Shown here: piece after piece, positions 17,225-26,621 of the stretch | Layout of the letters: every line of letters begins with the position of its first letter | Position numbering within the stretch: position 1 is the stretch's first letter | NCBI RefSeq assembly: GCF_030658505.1 | Contig: NZ_JAUTXR010000156.1 | Coordinates: forward strand, 24,661-88,660 | Direction of reading: 5' to 3' | From: Stenotrophomonas raiganjensis (SeqCode) | GTDB lineage: Bacteria > Pseudomonadota > Gammaproteobacteria > Xanthomonadales > Xanthomonadaceae | Length of the DNA: 64,000 nt | Notes under the pieces: model-generated | What the model was told of the DNA's origin: nothing | Databases searched by the model: none | The model's input: only the letters and a program-made list of their open reading frames with translations | Translations under genes and position numbers: made by a program

Positions 17225-19105
17225 ATGTCCAGCGTACTTTCCACCGGTACCGGTGCCCTGCTCGCCTTCCAGCGTGCATTGGCGACCACCAGCCACAACG
17301 TCGCCAACATCAACACCCCCGGCTACAGCCGGCAGAAGGTCGACTTCGCCACGTCTGATCCGCAGAACTACGGCTTTGGGGACGTTGGCAGCGGCACCCG
17401 CATCACCGACATCCGCCGCGCTGCCGACCAGCTGGCCATCTCGCGCCTGCTCGACAGCAGCGGTGAGCTGGCGCGCCTGAAGCAGCTCTCCGGCATGGCC
17501 GACCGGGTGAATGCCCTGTTCTCGGACCCGGCCACGAATGTCGCCGGCTCCTGGTCCAACTTCTTCGATGCCGTCAGCGGCCTGTCGTCGAACGCGGCCG
17601 GCACGGCCGATCGGCAGAGCCTGCTCGATGGTGGCAAGGCCTTGGCGAGCCGCTTCGTGCAGCTCAACACGCAGATGAACAACCTCGGCAGCGAGGTCAA
17701 CAACGGACTCATCGCCGGCGCCACGGAAGTCAATCGCCTGGCGCAGGAGATTGCGCAGATCAACGGAGCCATCGGCACCAACATCGCCAATGCTGCGCCG
17801 GACCTGCTTGATCGCCGCGACCAGCTGATCTCGCAGCTGATCGGTTACACCGGCGGCACCGCCGTTGTCCAGGACGGTGGCGTGATGAACGTCTACACCG
17901 CTGGTGGCAATGCGCTGGTGGTGGGCACGACGGCGTCCAAGGTCACCACGGTGACCGATCCGTACCAGCCCGAGCGCCTGCAGCTGGCGCTGGAGACACA
18001 AGGCAATACCATCACGCTCGACCCCAAGGCTGTGGGCGGAAAGATCGGCGGCATGCTGGAGTTCCGCGACACCGTGCTGACCCCGGCCCAGGCCGAACTC
18101 GGCAAGCTCGCCGTCGGCCTGGCCGAATCCTTCAACCAGGCCCACCACCAGGGCGTCGACCTGTACGGCAAGATGGGGGGCGACTTCTTCAACATCGGCA
18201 ACCCGCGCGTTACGCCCAACGCGGGCAATACCGGAACCGGCAGCCTCAGCGCGACCTACGGCGACCTGTCCAAGCTCGAGGCACAGAACATCGTCCTCAA
18301 GTTCGATGGAACCCAGTGGCAGGCCACCCGCGCCGACACGGGTGCCACCGTTGCATTGACCGGCACTGGCACCGCCGCCGATCCGCTGGTGATCAATGGC
18401 GTCAAGCTGGTGGTCGGTGGCACCCCGGCGGCCAATGATCGTTTTCTGCTGCAGCCCACGGCGGGCGTGGCCGGGAGCCTCGAAACCGCCATCACCGATC
18501 CCTCCCGCATCGCTGCCGCCGCTGCGGTCAAGGGCACGGCCGCATTGGCGAACACGGGCACCGGGAAGCTGACGGGCGTCACCGTCAACGACGCGTCGAA
18601 TCCGAACCTGCGCGACCCCACCGCAATCGTGTTCACCTCGGCGACCACCTACACCATCAACGGTGGGCCGCCGCAGACCTATACCCCAGGCCAGACCATC
18701 AGCGCCAATGGTTGGAGCTTCGTGCTGGACGGTGCGCCGAAGGTCGGCGACACCTTCAGCATCAGCCCTACCCCGGCAGGTTCGTCGGACAACAGCAATG
18801 CGGCAAAGCTGGCCAAGGTCGAGGACGCCAAGGCATTCAACGGGGGCACCGTCACGCTCAACGGAGCGCTTGGTGGATTGACAACGCAGGTGGGTGCGGC
18901 TGCACGCTCGGCCGAGTACTCGCTGGACGCACAGCAGGTCATCACGGACAAAGCCCAGGCCGCGCGCGACGAGATCTCCGGCGTCAATCTGGATGAGGAA
19001 GCGGCTGACATGCTGCGTCTGCAACAGGCCTATCAGGCCGCCTCACAGCTGATCTCCACCGCCGACAACATGTTCCAGACCATCCTGGGAGCCGTCCGTC
19101 GATGA
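17225..19105 (+). CDS. flgK: Hook-filament junction protein FlgK (HAP1)
   Basis: A 626-residue HAP1. Start chosen at ATG 17225 behind GAGGAA, giving MSSVLSTGTGALLAFQRAL; an in-frame TTG 12 nt upstream overlaps the flgJ stop and is unlikely. The N-terminal rod motif reads SHNVANINTPGYSRQKV and the C-terminal helix contains LRLQQAYQAASQLISTADNM. FlgN (7103-7441) is its expected chaperone. It overlaps flgL by 4 nt. I see no good sigma-28 site directly upstream. Confidence 0.96.
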   Translation: MSSVLSTGTGALLAFQRALATTSHNVANINTPGYSRQKVDFATSDPQNYGFGDVGSGTRITDIRRAADQLAISRLLDSSGELARLKQLSGMADRVNALFSDPATNVAGSWSNFFDAVSGLSSNAAGTADRQSLLDGGKALASRFVQLNTQMNNLGSEVNNGLIAGATEVNRLAQEIAQINGAIGTNIANAAPDLLDRRDQLISQLIGYTGGTAVVQDGGVMNVYTAGGNALVVGTTASKVTTVTDPYQPERLQLALETQGNTITLDPKAVGGKIGGMLEFRDTVLTPAQAELGKLAVGLAESFNQAHHQGVDLYGKMGGDFFNIGNPRVTPNAGNTGTGSLSATYGDLSKLEAQNIVLKFDGTQWQATRADTGATVALTGTGTAADPLVINGVKLVVGGTPAANDRFLLQPTAGVAGSLETAITDPSRIAAAAAVKGTAALANTGTGKLTGVTVNDASNPNLRDPTAIVFTSATTYTINGGPPQTYTPGQTISANGWSFVLDGAPKVGDTFSISPTPAGSSDNSNAAKLAKVEDAKAFNGGTVTLNGALGGLTTQVGAAARSAEYSLDAQQVITDKAQAARDEISGVNLDEEAADMLRLQQAYQAASQLISTADNMFQTILGAVRR

Positions 19106-20310
19106 GCAGCCGAATTTCCACCGGGATGATGTTCAACCAGTCGGTGTCGCTGATGCTCGCCAAGCAGTCGAAAATCAGCAACCTGGAACAGCAGATCGCG
19201 ACTGGCAGCAAGATCACCTCCGCCAAGGACGACCCGGTTGCTGCGGGTACGGCCGTTGGTCTTGACCGTGTCGTGGCCGGACTCGAGCAGCTCGGCAAGA
19301 ACGCCAACAGCGTGCAGAACCGACTTGGCCTGCAGGAGAACGCTCTGGCACAGGTCAATGAGCTGATGTCGCGCGCCGTGGAGCTGAGCATCCAGGCCAA
19401 CAGCCCGGTGCCCAAGGCCAGTGACCTCAAGGCAATCGTGAGCGAGCTGAAGACCATCCAGGAAAGCCTGCTGTCGCTGGCCAACTCCCGGGACGGCAGC
19501 GGCCGCTATCTCTTCGGTGGCAGCAACGATGCTGACGCCCCGTTCCAGCGGAGCGGCGGCACCGTGACCTACAGCGGCGACCAGAACCAGCGGCAGGTGG
19601 AGGTTGCGCCCGGCCAGCTGGTCTCCGACGCCCTGCCCGGCAGCGAGATCTTCATGCGCATCCCCACCGGCGATGGCCGTGTGGATGCCAGCGCCGCTGC
19701 CGGCAACACCGGCAGTGGCCTGTTGACCTCGGTCAGCCGTGACGGCAGCGGCAGCTGGGCCGGTGGCACGCTCAACGTCCGCTTCACCGGCACTGCCGAA
19801 GGCGCCTATGAGGTGGTTGATGGCAGCGGCACGGTGGTCGGCAGCGGCACCCACAAGCCCGGCGAAGACATCGTCGTTGGCGGCGTGCGCATGCGCATCG
19901 AAGGCAAGCCAGCCGCAGGTGATCAATTCAACGTCAGCGACGCGGGTAGCCGCGACATCTTCTCCACCCTGGACAAACTGGTCGCCGCACTGGAATCCGA
20001 CCCGTCCACTGAAAGCCAGCGTACGGCGTTGCAGAACACCCTGCAGTCCAGCATCCGCGACCTCAACCGGGCCTCGGAAACGATGATCGACGCCCGCGCC
20101 AAGGGCGGCGCCCAGCTGGCCGCCATCGATACCGCAGCCAGCGCCCGCGAAGCCACTGCCGTCACCGTCAAGAGCACGCTCTCGACGATGCGGGACCTCG
20201 ACTACGCCGATGCCATCGGCCAATACAAGCTGGAGACCGCCGCACTTCAAGCCGCCCAGACGATCTTCAGCCAGATGCAGGCGATGTCCCTGTTCAACAA
20301 GATCCGCTAG
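19102..20310 (+). CDS. flgL: Hook-filament junction protein FlgL (HAP3)
   Basis: A 402-residue HAP3 of the flagellin superfamily. Its N-terminus (MSSRISTGMMFNQSVSLML, then QIATGSKITSAKDDPVAAG) and C-terminus (DLDYADAIGQYKLETAALQA) match flagellin-like D0/D1 helices. It is joined to flgK by an ATGA overlap. The first flagellin gene begins 87 nt later. Confidence 0.96.
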   Translation: MSSRISTGMMFNQSVSLMLAKQSKISNLEQQIATGSKITSAKDDPVAAGTAVGLDRVVAGLEQLGKNANSVQNRLGLQENALAQVNELMSRAVELSIQANSPVPKASDLKAIVSELKTIQESLLSLANSRDGSGRYLFGGSNDADAPFQRSGGTVTYSGDQNQRQVEVAPGQLVSDALPGSEIFMRIPTGDGRVDASAAAGNTGSGLLTSVSRDGSGSWAGGTLNVRFTGTAEGAYEVVDGSGTVVGSGTHKPGEDIVVGGVRMRIEGKPAAGDQFNVSDAGSRDIFSTLDKLVAALESDPSTESQRTALQNTLQSSIRDLNRASETMIDARAKGGAQLAAIDTAASAREATAVTVKSTLSTMRDLDYADAIGQYKLETAALQAAQTIFSQMQAMSLFNKIR

Positions 20311-20397
20311 TCCCTTTCCCCGTTCCATCCGCCTTCCAGCACGGCGCGCCCCGCGCCTTCCACAACGAAACAGACCGAGCAACCACGGAGAAGCACC

Positions 20398-21891
20398 ATG
20401 GCACAGATCATCAACACCAACACCATGTCGCTGAATGCTCAGCGCAACCTGTCCACCAGCAGCAGCTCGCTGGCCACCTCGATCCAGCGCCTGTCCTCGG
20501 GCATGCGCATCAACAGTGCCAAGGACGACGCCGCCGGCCTGGCGATCTCCGAGCGTTTCACCACCCAGATCCGCGGCATCAACCAGGCCGCGCGCAACGC
20601 CAATGATGGCATCTCGCTGGCACAGACCGCTGAAGGCGCACTGGGCGAAGTCGGCAACAACCTGCAGCGCATCCGCGAACTGGCCGTACAGGCCCGCAGC
20701 GCCACCAACTCGGCCTCGGACCGCCAGGCACTGAACGCCGAAGTGCAGCTGCTGAAGCAGGAAATCCAGCGCGTTGCCGAGCAGACCAACTTCAACGGCA
20801 CCAGCCTGCTGGACGGCAGCTTCACCAACCAGGCCTTCCAGATCGGTGCGGACCAGGGCCAGACCATCAACATCTCGCAGATCACCAATGCGAATGTGCA
20901 CATGCTGGGCAGCTGGACCAGTGCTTCGACTGATGGCTCGCTGACCGGTGCCGTGCCGAATACCGGCAACGTCGCCTCTACGGGAGCATTTGGCGCATTT
21001 ACCCCGACAACCAGCACTGCGGCCTTCACCATTGACGTGGGCGGCATCAATATCGTCAACGTCGCCGACGCGTCTGGTGTGACGGAAACGAATCTTCAGG
21101 CCGCTATCGATGGCAAAGCAGCGGCGCTCACGGCAGCTGGTATTTCCGTCTCAGGCGATGTCGCCACCGGCGACCTTACGTTCACCAAGTCCGATGGACA
21201 GACCCTCCAGGTGAACATGAGCACCGCTGCGGCGGCAACCTTCGGCAACAGCGACAAGGTCAAGGGTCCGCATACCGCCGGCGGGTACAGCCCGACCAGC
21301 TTCCAGCTTTCGGGCTCCAAGGGTTCGGTAACCATCGATCTGGATCCGGCAAAGAACGCCAGTGATCGTGCCACTCAGATGGTCAACGCGGTGAACGCAA
21401 AGACCCACGCCACCGGCGTGAGCGCAGCACTGGTGGATGGCAAGCTGCAACTGACCGACAAGGAAGGAAATGTCACTGTAGGCTTGGCCGGCACCACGGA
21501 CGCGCCTGCACTTCTGAAGGAAACTGGCCTCGCCCCTGGCAGCTCCACGACCTACGCTGCCGGCAAGGCAACCGTTGGATTCGCTGATCTGGATATTTCG
21601 TCACAGGCCAACGCCGACAACGCCATCCTCGCGATGGATGCCGCGCTGCAGTCCGTCAACTCGGCGCGTGCCGACCTCGGCGCGATCCAGAACCGCTTCA
21701 CCTCGACCATCGCCAACCTGAACACCAACTCGGAAAACCTGTCGGCTGCGCGCAGCCGCATCCGCGACGTTGACTACGCACAGGAAACCGCCGAACTGAC
21801 GCGTGGGCAGATCCTGCAGCAGGCTGGCACGGCCATGCTGGCCCAGGCCAACCAGGTGCCGCAGAACGTACTGCGCCTGCTGCAGTCGTAA
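20398..21891 (+). CDS. fliC1: Flagellin FliC, first copy
   Basis: Filament subunit, 497 residues. The N-terminal 170 residues (start MAQIINTNTMSLNAQRNL) and C-terminal about 100 residues (ADLGAIQNRFTSTIANLN, ending QNVLRLLQS) are near-identical to the second copy. The central D2/D3 region differs. GGAGAAG precedes the ATG. No sigma-28 or sigma-54 site is evident in the 87-bp gap after flgL, so it may depend on read-through or an unrecognised promoter. A strong terminator follows (21918-21950). Confidence 0.96.
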   Translation: MAQIINTNTMSLNAQRNLSTSSSSLATSIQRLSSGMRINSAKDDAAGLAISERFTTQIRGINQAARNANDGISLAQTAEGALGEVGNNLQRIRELAVQARSATNSASDRQALNAEVQLLKQEIQRVAEQTNFNGTSLLDGSFTNQAFQIGADQGQTINISQITNANVHMLGSWTSASTDGSLTGAVPNTGNVASTGAFGAFTPTTSTAAFTIDVGGINIVNVADASGVTETNLQAAIDGKAAALTAAGISVSGDVATGDLTFTKSDGQTLQVNMSTAAAATFGNSDKVKGPHTAGGYSPTSFQLSGSKGSVTIDLDPAKNASDRATQMVNAVNAKTHATGVSAALVDGKLQLTDKEGNVTVGLAGTTDAPALLKETGLAPGSSTTYAAGKATVGFADLDISSQANADNAILAMDAALQSVNSARADLGAIQNRFTSTIANLNTNSENLSAARSRIRDVDYAQETAELTRGQILQQAGTAMLAQANQVPQNVLRLLQS

Positions 21892-21917
21892 TTCCTGCAC
21901 CACTCGAGCTGGAGCCG

Positions 21918-21950
21918 GGCCCCGCCATGCAGATGGCGGGGCCTTTTCGT
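21918..21950 (+). terminator. Rho-independent terminator after fliC1
   Basis: Perfect 11-bp stem (GGCCCCGCCAT / ATGGCGGGGCC) with a 4-nt loop, followed by TTTTCGTTT. It isolates fliC1 from fliC2. Confidence 0.93.
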
Positions 21951-21981
21951 TTGACCAGAGAAAAAAGGATCGAAACTCCGC

Positions 21982-22008
21982 TAAAGGCCGGAGGGGTAGT
22001 GCCGTTAT
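21982..22008 (+). promoter_or_regulatory. Sigma-28 promoter of fliC2
   Basis: TAAAGGCC, an 11-nt spacer and GCCGTTAT, about 105 nt before the fliC2 ATG and just behind the fliC1 terminator. The long leader could carry translational control. Confidence 0.8.
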
Positions 22009-22113
22009 TGATTTCAGCAGCGGTAGCACACCCCTTGGGGGGAAGCCAGCCACTGCCCCCCGAAACCGGTCAGGCTGCTCTGCCGGACACACTGCCTACA
22101 AGGAAACCGCACC

Positions 22114-23604
22114 ATGGCACAAGTCATCAACACCAACACCATGTCGCTGAACGCCCAGCGCAACCTGGGCACCAGCGGCGCCAACCTGGCCACCACCATT
22201 CAGCGCCTGTCCTCGGGCATGCGCATCAACAGCGCCAAGGACGATGCCGCCGGACTGGCGATCTCCGAGCGCTTCACCACCCAGATCCGCGGCGCCAACC
22301 AGGCCGCCCGCAACGCCAACGACGGCATCTCGCTGGCCCAGACCGCCGAAGGCGCGCTGGGTGAGATCGGCAACAACCTGCAGCGCGTCCGCGAGCTGGC
22401 CGTGCAGTCGCGCAGCGCCACCAACTCGGCCTCGGATCGTCAGGCCCTGAATGCTGAAGTGCAGCTGCTGAAGCAGGAAATCCAGCGCGTCGCCGAGCAG
22501 ACCAACTTCAATGGCACCAACCTGCTGGACGGCACCTTCACCAACCAGGCGTTCCAGATCGGCGCCAACCAGGGCCAGACGATCAACATCTCCCAGGTTA
22601 CCAATGCCAACATCAGCAAGCTGGGGAACTGGACGACCGCCTCTACGGATGGCTCCTTGACCGGCGGCGTCCCGAACACCGGCACTGCCACCACCTCCGG
22701 CAGCTTTGGTGACTTCACCGTTCCGACTGGTTCCGGTCCCTTCACGATCGATGTCGGTGGCGTGAATGTGTACACCAATACTGACGCCTCCACTGCCACC
22801 GCTGCCGCAATCGACACCGCCATTGGCACTAAGACCGCTGAACTCGCCGCCAAGGGGATCGTTGCGTCGGGTAAGGCTGTAGATGGCGATCTGACCTTCA
22901 CCAAGGCCGACGGGCAGAAGATGGAGGTCAAGCTCAGCGCTGACGCTGCTGGTGCATTTGACAATGGAAACACGGTCCAGGGCACGCACACTTCCGGTGG
23001 TTTCGGCAAGGCGAGCTTCACGCTCTCCGGTAGCACCGGCAGCGCTCAGATTGACCTGACCGCCGTTGGCAACGCCGGTGATCGTGCGACCCAGATGGTC
23101 AATGCGGTCAATGCCCAGACCCACAATACCGGCGTTACCGCAGCACTGGTCGAGGGCAAGATGCAGCTGACCGACAAGGCCGGCAATGTGACCATCGCGG
23201 TGGCCGGCACTACCGACGCTGCCACGTTGACCAAGGAAACCGGCCTGTCCGTAGGCTCGTCGGCGAACTACGCAGCAGGCAAGGCCGCCACTGGCTTTGC
23301 TGACCTGGACATCTCCTCGGTCAAGGGTGCCGACAACGCCATCCTGGCAATGGACGCAGCCCTGAACTCGATCAACTCCGCCCGCGCCGACCTGGGTGCG
23401 ATCCAGAACCGCTTCACCTCGGTGGTTGCGAACCTGAACACTTCGTCGGAGAACATGTCGGCTGCCCGCAGCCGCATCCGCGACGTGGACTACGCCTCGG
23501 AAACCGCCGAGCTGACCCGCAACCAGATCCTGCAGCAGGCCGGTACCGCCATGCTGGCCCAGGCCAACCAGTCCAGCCAGAACGTGCTGAGCCTGCTGCG
23601 CTGA
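22114..23604 (+). CDS. fliC2: Flagellin FliC, second copy
   Basis: Filament subunit, 496 residues, paralogous to the preceding gene with near-identical ends (start MAQVINTNTMSLNAQRNLG, end SSQNVLSLLR) and a diverged centre. The shared block extends through QTINISQ and SLTGGVPNTG near residue 190 before the sequences separate. It has its own sigma-28 promoter and a terminator on each side, so it is a single-gene unit. Published S. maltophilia genomes can carry three adjacent flagellin genes; only two are present here. Confidence 0.96.
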   Translation: MAQVINTNTMSLNAQRNLGTSGANLATTIQRLSSGMRINSAKDDAAGLAISERFTTQIRGANQAARNANDGISLAQTAEGALGEIGNNLQRVRELAVQSRSATNSASDRQALNAEVQLLKQEIQRVAEQTNFNGTNLLDGTFTNQAFQIGANQGQTINISQVTNANISKLGNWTTASTDGSLTGGVPNTGTATTSGSFGDFTVPTGSGPFTIDVGGVNVYTNTDASTATAAAIDTAIGTKTAELAAKGIVASGKAVDGDLTFTKADGQKMEVKLSADAAGAFDNGNTVQGTHTSGGFGKASFTLSGSTGSAQIDLTAVGNAGDRATQMVNAVNAQTHNTGVTAALVEGKMQLTDKAGNVTIAVAGTTDAATLTKETGLSVGSSANYAAGKAATGFADLDISSVKGADNAILAMDAALNSINSARADLGAIQNRFTSVVANLNTSSENMSAARSRIRDVDYASETAELTRNQILQQAGTAMLAQANQSSQNVLSLLR

Positions 23605-23631
23605 TCCAGCGGTAGCAGAAGGCAACAACGG

Positions 23632-23656
23632 GAAGGGGGCGAAAGCCCCCTTCTTC
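23632..23656 (+). terminator. Rho-independent terminator after fliC2
   Basis: Nine-bp stem GAAGGGGGC / GCCCCCTTC with a GAAA tetraloop and a short T-rich tail, 28 nt behind the fliC2 stop. Confidence 0.88.
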
Positions 23657-23712
23657 GTGCCCGGAGGCGGATTGGCATGGGCCTTGCACAGGGTTGGAGA
23701 GCGTTTCCACGC

Positions 23713-23739
23713 TCAAGCTCGCCCCTCCCAGGCCGATAG
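23713..23739 (+). promoter_or_regulatory. Sigma-28 promoter of fliD
   Basis: TCAAGCTC, an 11-nt spacer and GCCGATAG, about 49 nt before the fliD ATG. Confidence 0.87.
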
Positions 23740-23787
23740 CAGGTGCAGCACACCCGCACGGCCCGTCCAAGAAAAAGGATTCCCCTC

Positions 23788-25128
23788 ATGGCCATCGGCA
23801 CGATTGGTTCCGGCCTCGACATTCCCAACCTGGTTGCACAGCTGACCGCCAAGGAACGCGAGCCCCGGGAGAAGCAGATCAACTCGGCAGGCGTTGCCGC
23901 CAGTGCCAAGCTGTCGGCGCTTGGCACCATCAAAAGCGGAATGACCACCCTGCAGAGCGCGCTGAAGACCCTGGTCAAGGGTGTGGCCACCCCCGGCCTG
24001 AAGGTCAGCACGCCGACCGAATCGAACTTCACTGCCACCCTCGATACCAGCACCACGGCAGGCAAGGCCGCCGCGGGCAGTCACCAGGTGGAAGTCAAAT
24101 CCCTGGCGCAGAACCAGAAGCTCAGCTCCAAGGCCTATACGAAGGATGCCGTGGTTGGCGACGGTACGCTGACGATCGGCTACGGCGACAAGTCCATAAG
24201 CGTGAACATCGAACCCGGCGCAACACTCGAGAAGATCGCGGCCGAGATCAACTCCGCCGCCGAGAGCAAGGGCGTCACCGCGGCCGTGGTGACCGCCGAC
24301 GATGGCATGCACCTGGTGTTGACCGCCGTTGATTCCGGCAGCAAGGGTGCGTTGAAGGTCAGCGCCAGTGGCGGCAATGGCGGACTCTCCGAGCTGGCCT
24401 ATGACGGCACACCGGCGTCGAAGATGACCGAAATGGTGCCCGCCAAGGACGCTGTGGTCGTGGTGGATGGCTTCACCCGCACCAGCAGCTCCAACACCAT
24501 CACCGATCTGGTGCCCGGCATCAGCCTCACCCTGACCAAGGCGAAGGAAGGCGAGACGCAGACGCTGACCGTCACTCCGGACAACAGCACGCTGAAGACC
24601 AACCTCACGGCCTTCATCACCGCCTACAACGGCATTCAGGCGACACTGAAGAACTCCAGCGCCTACAACGCCGAGACGCGCACTGCATCGACCATGACCG
24701 GCGACGCCATGGTCCGCGGCCTGCAGCAGCAGCTGCGCGCCCAGCTGAGTGCGAACGTCAACGATCTCAAGGATCTGGGCATCACCATTGCTGCCGATGG
24801 CAGCATGAGCCTTGATGGCGCCAAGCTCGACACGGCATTGGCCAAGAACCCCGAGGCCGCCACCAAACTGTTCGGTGCAGAGGGCGCACTGGGCAAACCG
24901 ATGACCGAACTGCTCAAGAGCAGCCTGGACGCGACCACCGGCACGATCACCCAGCGCACGGCGACGTTGAACAAGCAGATCAAGGCGCTCGAAAAGCAGC
25001 TGGACGAGCTGGACAAGAACATGGAAAAGGTGGCCGACCGCTACACCAAGCAGTTCACCGCGATGGAAAAGATGGTCACGCAGATGCAATCGGCCGGCGG
25101 CTCGCTGATCCAGCAGCTCGGCAACTGA
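23788..25128 (+). CDS. fliD: Filament cap protein FliD (HAP2)
   Basis: Filament cap, 446 residues. Start chosen at ATG 23788, giving the canonical MAIGTIGSGLDIPNLVAQL; the frame is open 45 nt further up but would run into the leader. The N-terminal FliD domain, central region with IDFQLSSIG-like SGTLTIGYGDKSI strands, and C-terminal coiled coil (LNKQIKALEKQLDELDKNME) are present. It is preceded by its own sigma-28 promoter. Confidence 0.96.
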   Translation: MAIGTIGSGLDIPNLVAQLTAKEREPREKQINSAGVAASAKLSALGTIKSGMTTLQSALKTLVKGVATPGLKVSTPTESNFTATLDTSTTAGKAAAGSHQVEVKSLAQNQKLSSKAYTKDAVVGDGTLTIGYGDKSISVNIEPGATLEKIAAEINSAAESKGVTAAVVTADDGMHLVLTAVDSGSKGALKVSASGGNGGLSELAYDGTPASKMTEMVPAKDAVVVVDGFTRTSSSNTITDLVPGISLTLTKAKEGETQTLTVTPDNSTLKTNLTAFITAYNGIQATLKNSSAYNAETRTASTMTGDAMVRGLQQQLRAQLSANVNDLKDLGITIAADGSMSLDGAKLDTALAKNPEAATKLFGAEGALGKPMTELLKSSLDATTGTITQRTATLNKQIKALEKQLDELDKNMEKVADRYTKQFTAMEKMVTQMQSAGGSLIQQLGN

Positions 25129-25159
25129 TTTCCAGGCATTTTTCCGGCGCAGTCGGCGC

Positions 25160-25187
25160 TCAAGTAGAGCCCCGGCTGGGCCGATAA
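25160..25187 (+). promoter_or_regulatory. Sigma-28 promoter of fliS
   Basis: TCAAGTAG, a 12-nt spacer and GCCGATAA, about 66 nt before the fliS ATG. It probably drives fliS and the two overlapping genes behind it. Confidence 0.85.
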
Positions 25188-25253
25188 CCCGTTAGACCCG
25201 TGCCGAATCCCACCACCCACGCGGATGGGCAGGCATTCCAGGAGACTTCCCCT

Positions 25254-25673
25254 ATGTACGGTTCCAATCGGCAGTTCGCCGAGCAGTACCGAAAAGTCGG
25301 CGTGACCACCTCGGTCGTCGATGCCGATCCACACAAGCTGGTGGCATTGCTGCTGGCCGGTGCCTGCGAGCGCATCCGCACGGCTGAAGCGTCGCTGCAG
25401 CGCAATGACCAGGCGCGCAAGGGCAAGGCCATCGGCGAAGCCTGCGCCATCGTCGGCCACCTCAACGGCTCGCTCGACCATGAAGCCGGTGGTGAGATTG
25501 CCGGCAACCTGTCGGCGTTGTACGACTTCGTCATCATGCGCCTGACCGAGGGCAACCTGCACAACGATCCAACCGCGCTGAAGGAAGCGCTGGGCTTGAT
25601 GGTGGAGATCGACTCTGCATGGAACGCAATTCCGGCAGACCAGCGCCAGGTGACCAAGGCGGTGGGGCCATGA
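25254..25673 (+). CDS. fliS: Flagellin export chaperone FliS
   Basis: A 139-residue FliS, which in this family binds flagellin and prevents early polymerisation. It begins MYGSNRQFAEQYRKVGV, the usual FliS start, behind GGAGA; a GTG 54 nt upstream is in frame but not favoured. The family motif DPHKLVALLLAGACERI and the DFVIMRLTEGN region are present. Its stop overlaps the next ATG (ATGA). Confidence 0.95.
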   Translation: MYGSNRQFAEQYRKVGVTTSVVDADPHKLVALLLAGACERIRTAEASLQRNDQARKGKAIGEACAIVGHLNGSLDHEAGGEIAGNLSALYDFVIMRLTEGNLHNDPTALKEALGLMVEIDSAWNAIPADQRQVTKAVGP

Positions 25674-25960
25674 ACCTGCAATCGATGCATGACGCCCTCG
25701 ATACTCTGGAAGCAAGCCTGCCAGGCGAGGACCACGAAACCAGCGAGCGCCTGATGGCCGAGCACCTGGAAGCAGTGGCCGCGCTGTCGCTGGTTGTCGA
25801 GCGCCCCAGTGATGCGTCCATCCTCGCGTTGCGCGACCACCAGCAACGCGTGCTGGCACGCATGATCTCCCTGCGCGACGAAGCCGCCGCGCACCTGAAG
25901 CACACCGGCCGCTCCCTTCGCGCGGCGCATGCCTACCTGCAGGCAGAATCGCTGGCATGA
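25670..25960 (+). CDS. Small helical protein in the FliT position
   Basis: A 96-residue protein, entirely helical and acidic to neutral, starting MNLQSMHDALDTLEASL. It overlaps fliS by 4 nt and the following gene by 4 nt, so all three are tightly coupled. A small chaperone of this size behind fliS is usually FliT (chaperone of FliD), but I recognise no decisive FliT motif. The call rests on place and size. The start at 25670 is fixed by the ATGA overlap. Confidence 0.8.
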   Translation: MNLQSMHDALDTLEASLPGEDHETSERLMAEHLEAVAALSLVVERPSDASILALRDHQQRVLARMISLRDEAAAHLKHTGRSLRAAHAYLQAESLA

Positions 25961-26535
25961 CCCAGCTGCCGACCACCTCGCTGCACCATCCCGCCGAGAG
26001 CGAACTGTTCGACGAAACGCTCAGCTGCGAGCTGGCCCTGCCGGCCGAGTTCCAGGCAGGCAGCGGCGCCGGCCGCACCAGCAGCGCCGAAGGCCTGCTG
26101 CGCAGCCTGGCACTGGTCGAAGACAGCCGCGTTGACGAACACGACGACCGCAACGAAGCCAGCCTGCAGCTGCAGCGCCTGGAAGCCAAGCTGGATCTGG
26201 CGATGGTGCTGCTCGGCCGGCTGGTGCGCCAGCAGGGCCAGGAGCTGACCCTGCGCCCGGTGCGCTGGTCACGCCGCGGCATCCGCCTGCAGTTGGGCCC
26301 GCGCAGCGGCGCCAGCCCCGGACAGGCTGGCCTGGTGCGCCTGCAGCCCAGCGACTGGCTGCCCGACCATATCGACCTGCCGGTGGAGGTGATCGCCGAA
26401 GCTGCGGATGGCGGCGGCGGCCACTACCTCTGGCTGCGCTTCCAGCGCCTTGGCGACGGCCTGGAGATGGCCATGGAGCGCCACCTGTTCCGCCTGCACC
26501 GCCGGCAGGTGGCGGAAGCCCGCCGGGCGCGCTGA
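25957..26535 (+). CDS. PilZ-like protein of the flagellar operon
   Basis: A 192-residue protein. Residues about 60-95 form a helix (SLQLQRLEAKLDLAMVLLGR) and the C-terminal 100 residues resemble a PilZ fold (VRWSRRGIRLQLG, then DLPVEVIAEA and HYLWLRFQRL). The c-di-GMP-binding RxxxR is not evident. Only S and G of the second motif survive (WSRRGI), so it looks like a non-canonical PilZ protein that may not bind the nucleotide. It is translationally coupled to the fliS gene pair and may adjust flagellar function. Confidence 0.75.
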   Translation: MTQLPTTSLHHPAESELFDETLSCELALPAEFQAGSGAGRTSSAEGLLRSLALVEDSRVDEHDDRNEASLQLQRLEAKLDLAMVLLGRLVRQQGQELTLRPVRWSRRGIRLQLGPRSGASPGQAGLVRLQPSDWLPDHIDLPVEVIAEAADGGGGHYLWLRFQRLGDGLEMAMERHLFRLHRRQVAEARRAR

Positions 26536-26621
26536 AACCTGCCACCATCACGCTAGGCGGGCAAGCCTTGGCGTGCCCGTTCAGCTAAGTTAAGGTGGAC
26601 TCCCCTACACGGACCTGCTGC

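Noticed and set aside
20297..20326. Possible sigma-28 site before fliC1 (ACAAGATC ... CCCGTTCC)
   Set aside because: The spacer is 14 nt, the -10 has three mismatches and the -35 is poor. It does not compare with the eight good sites.
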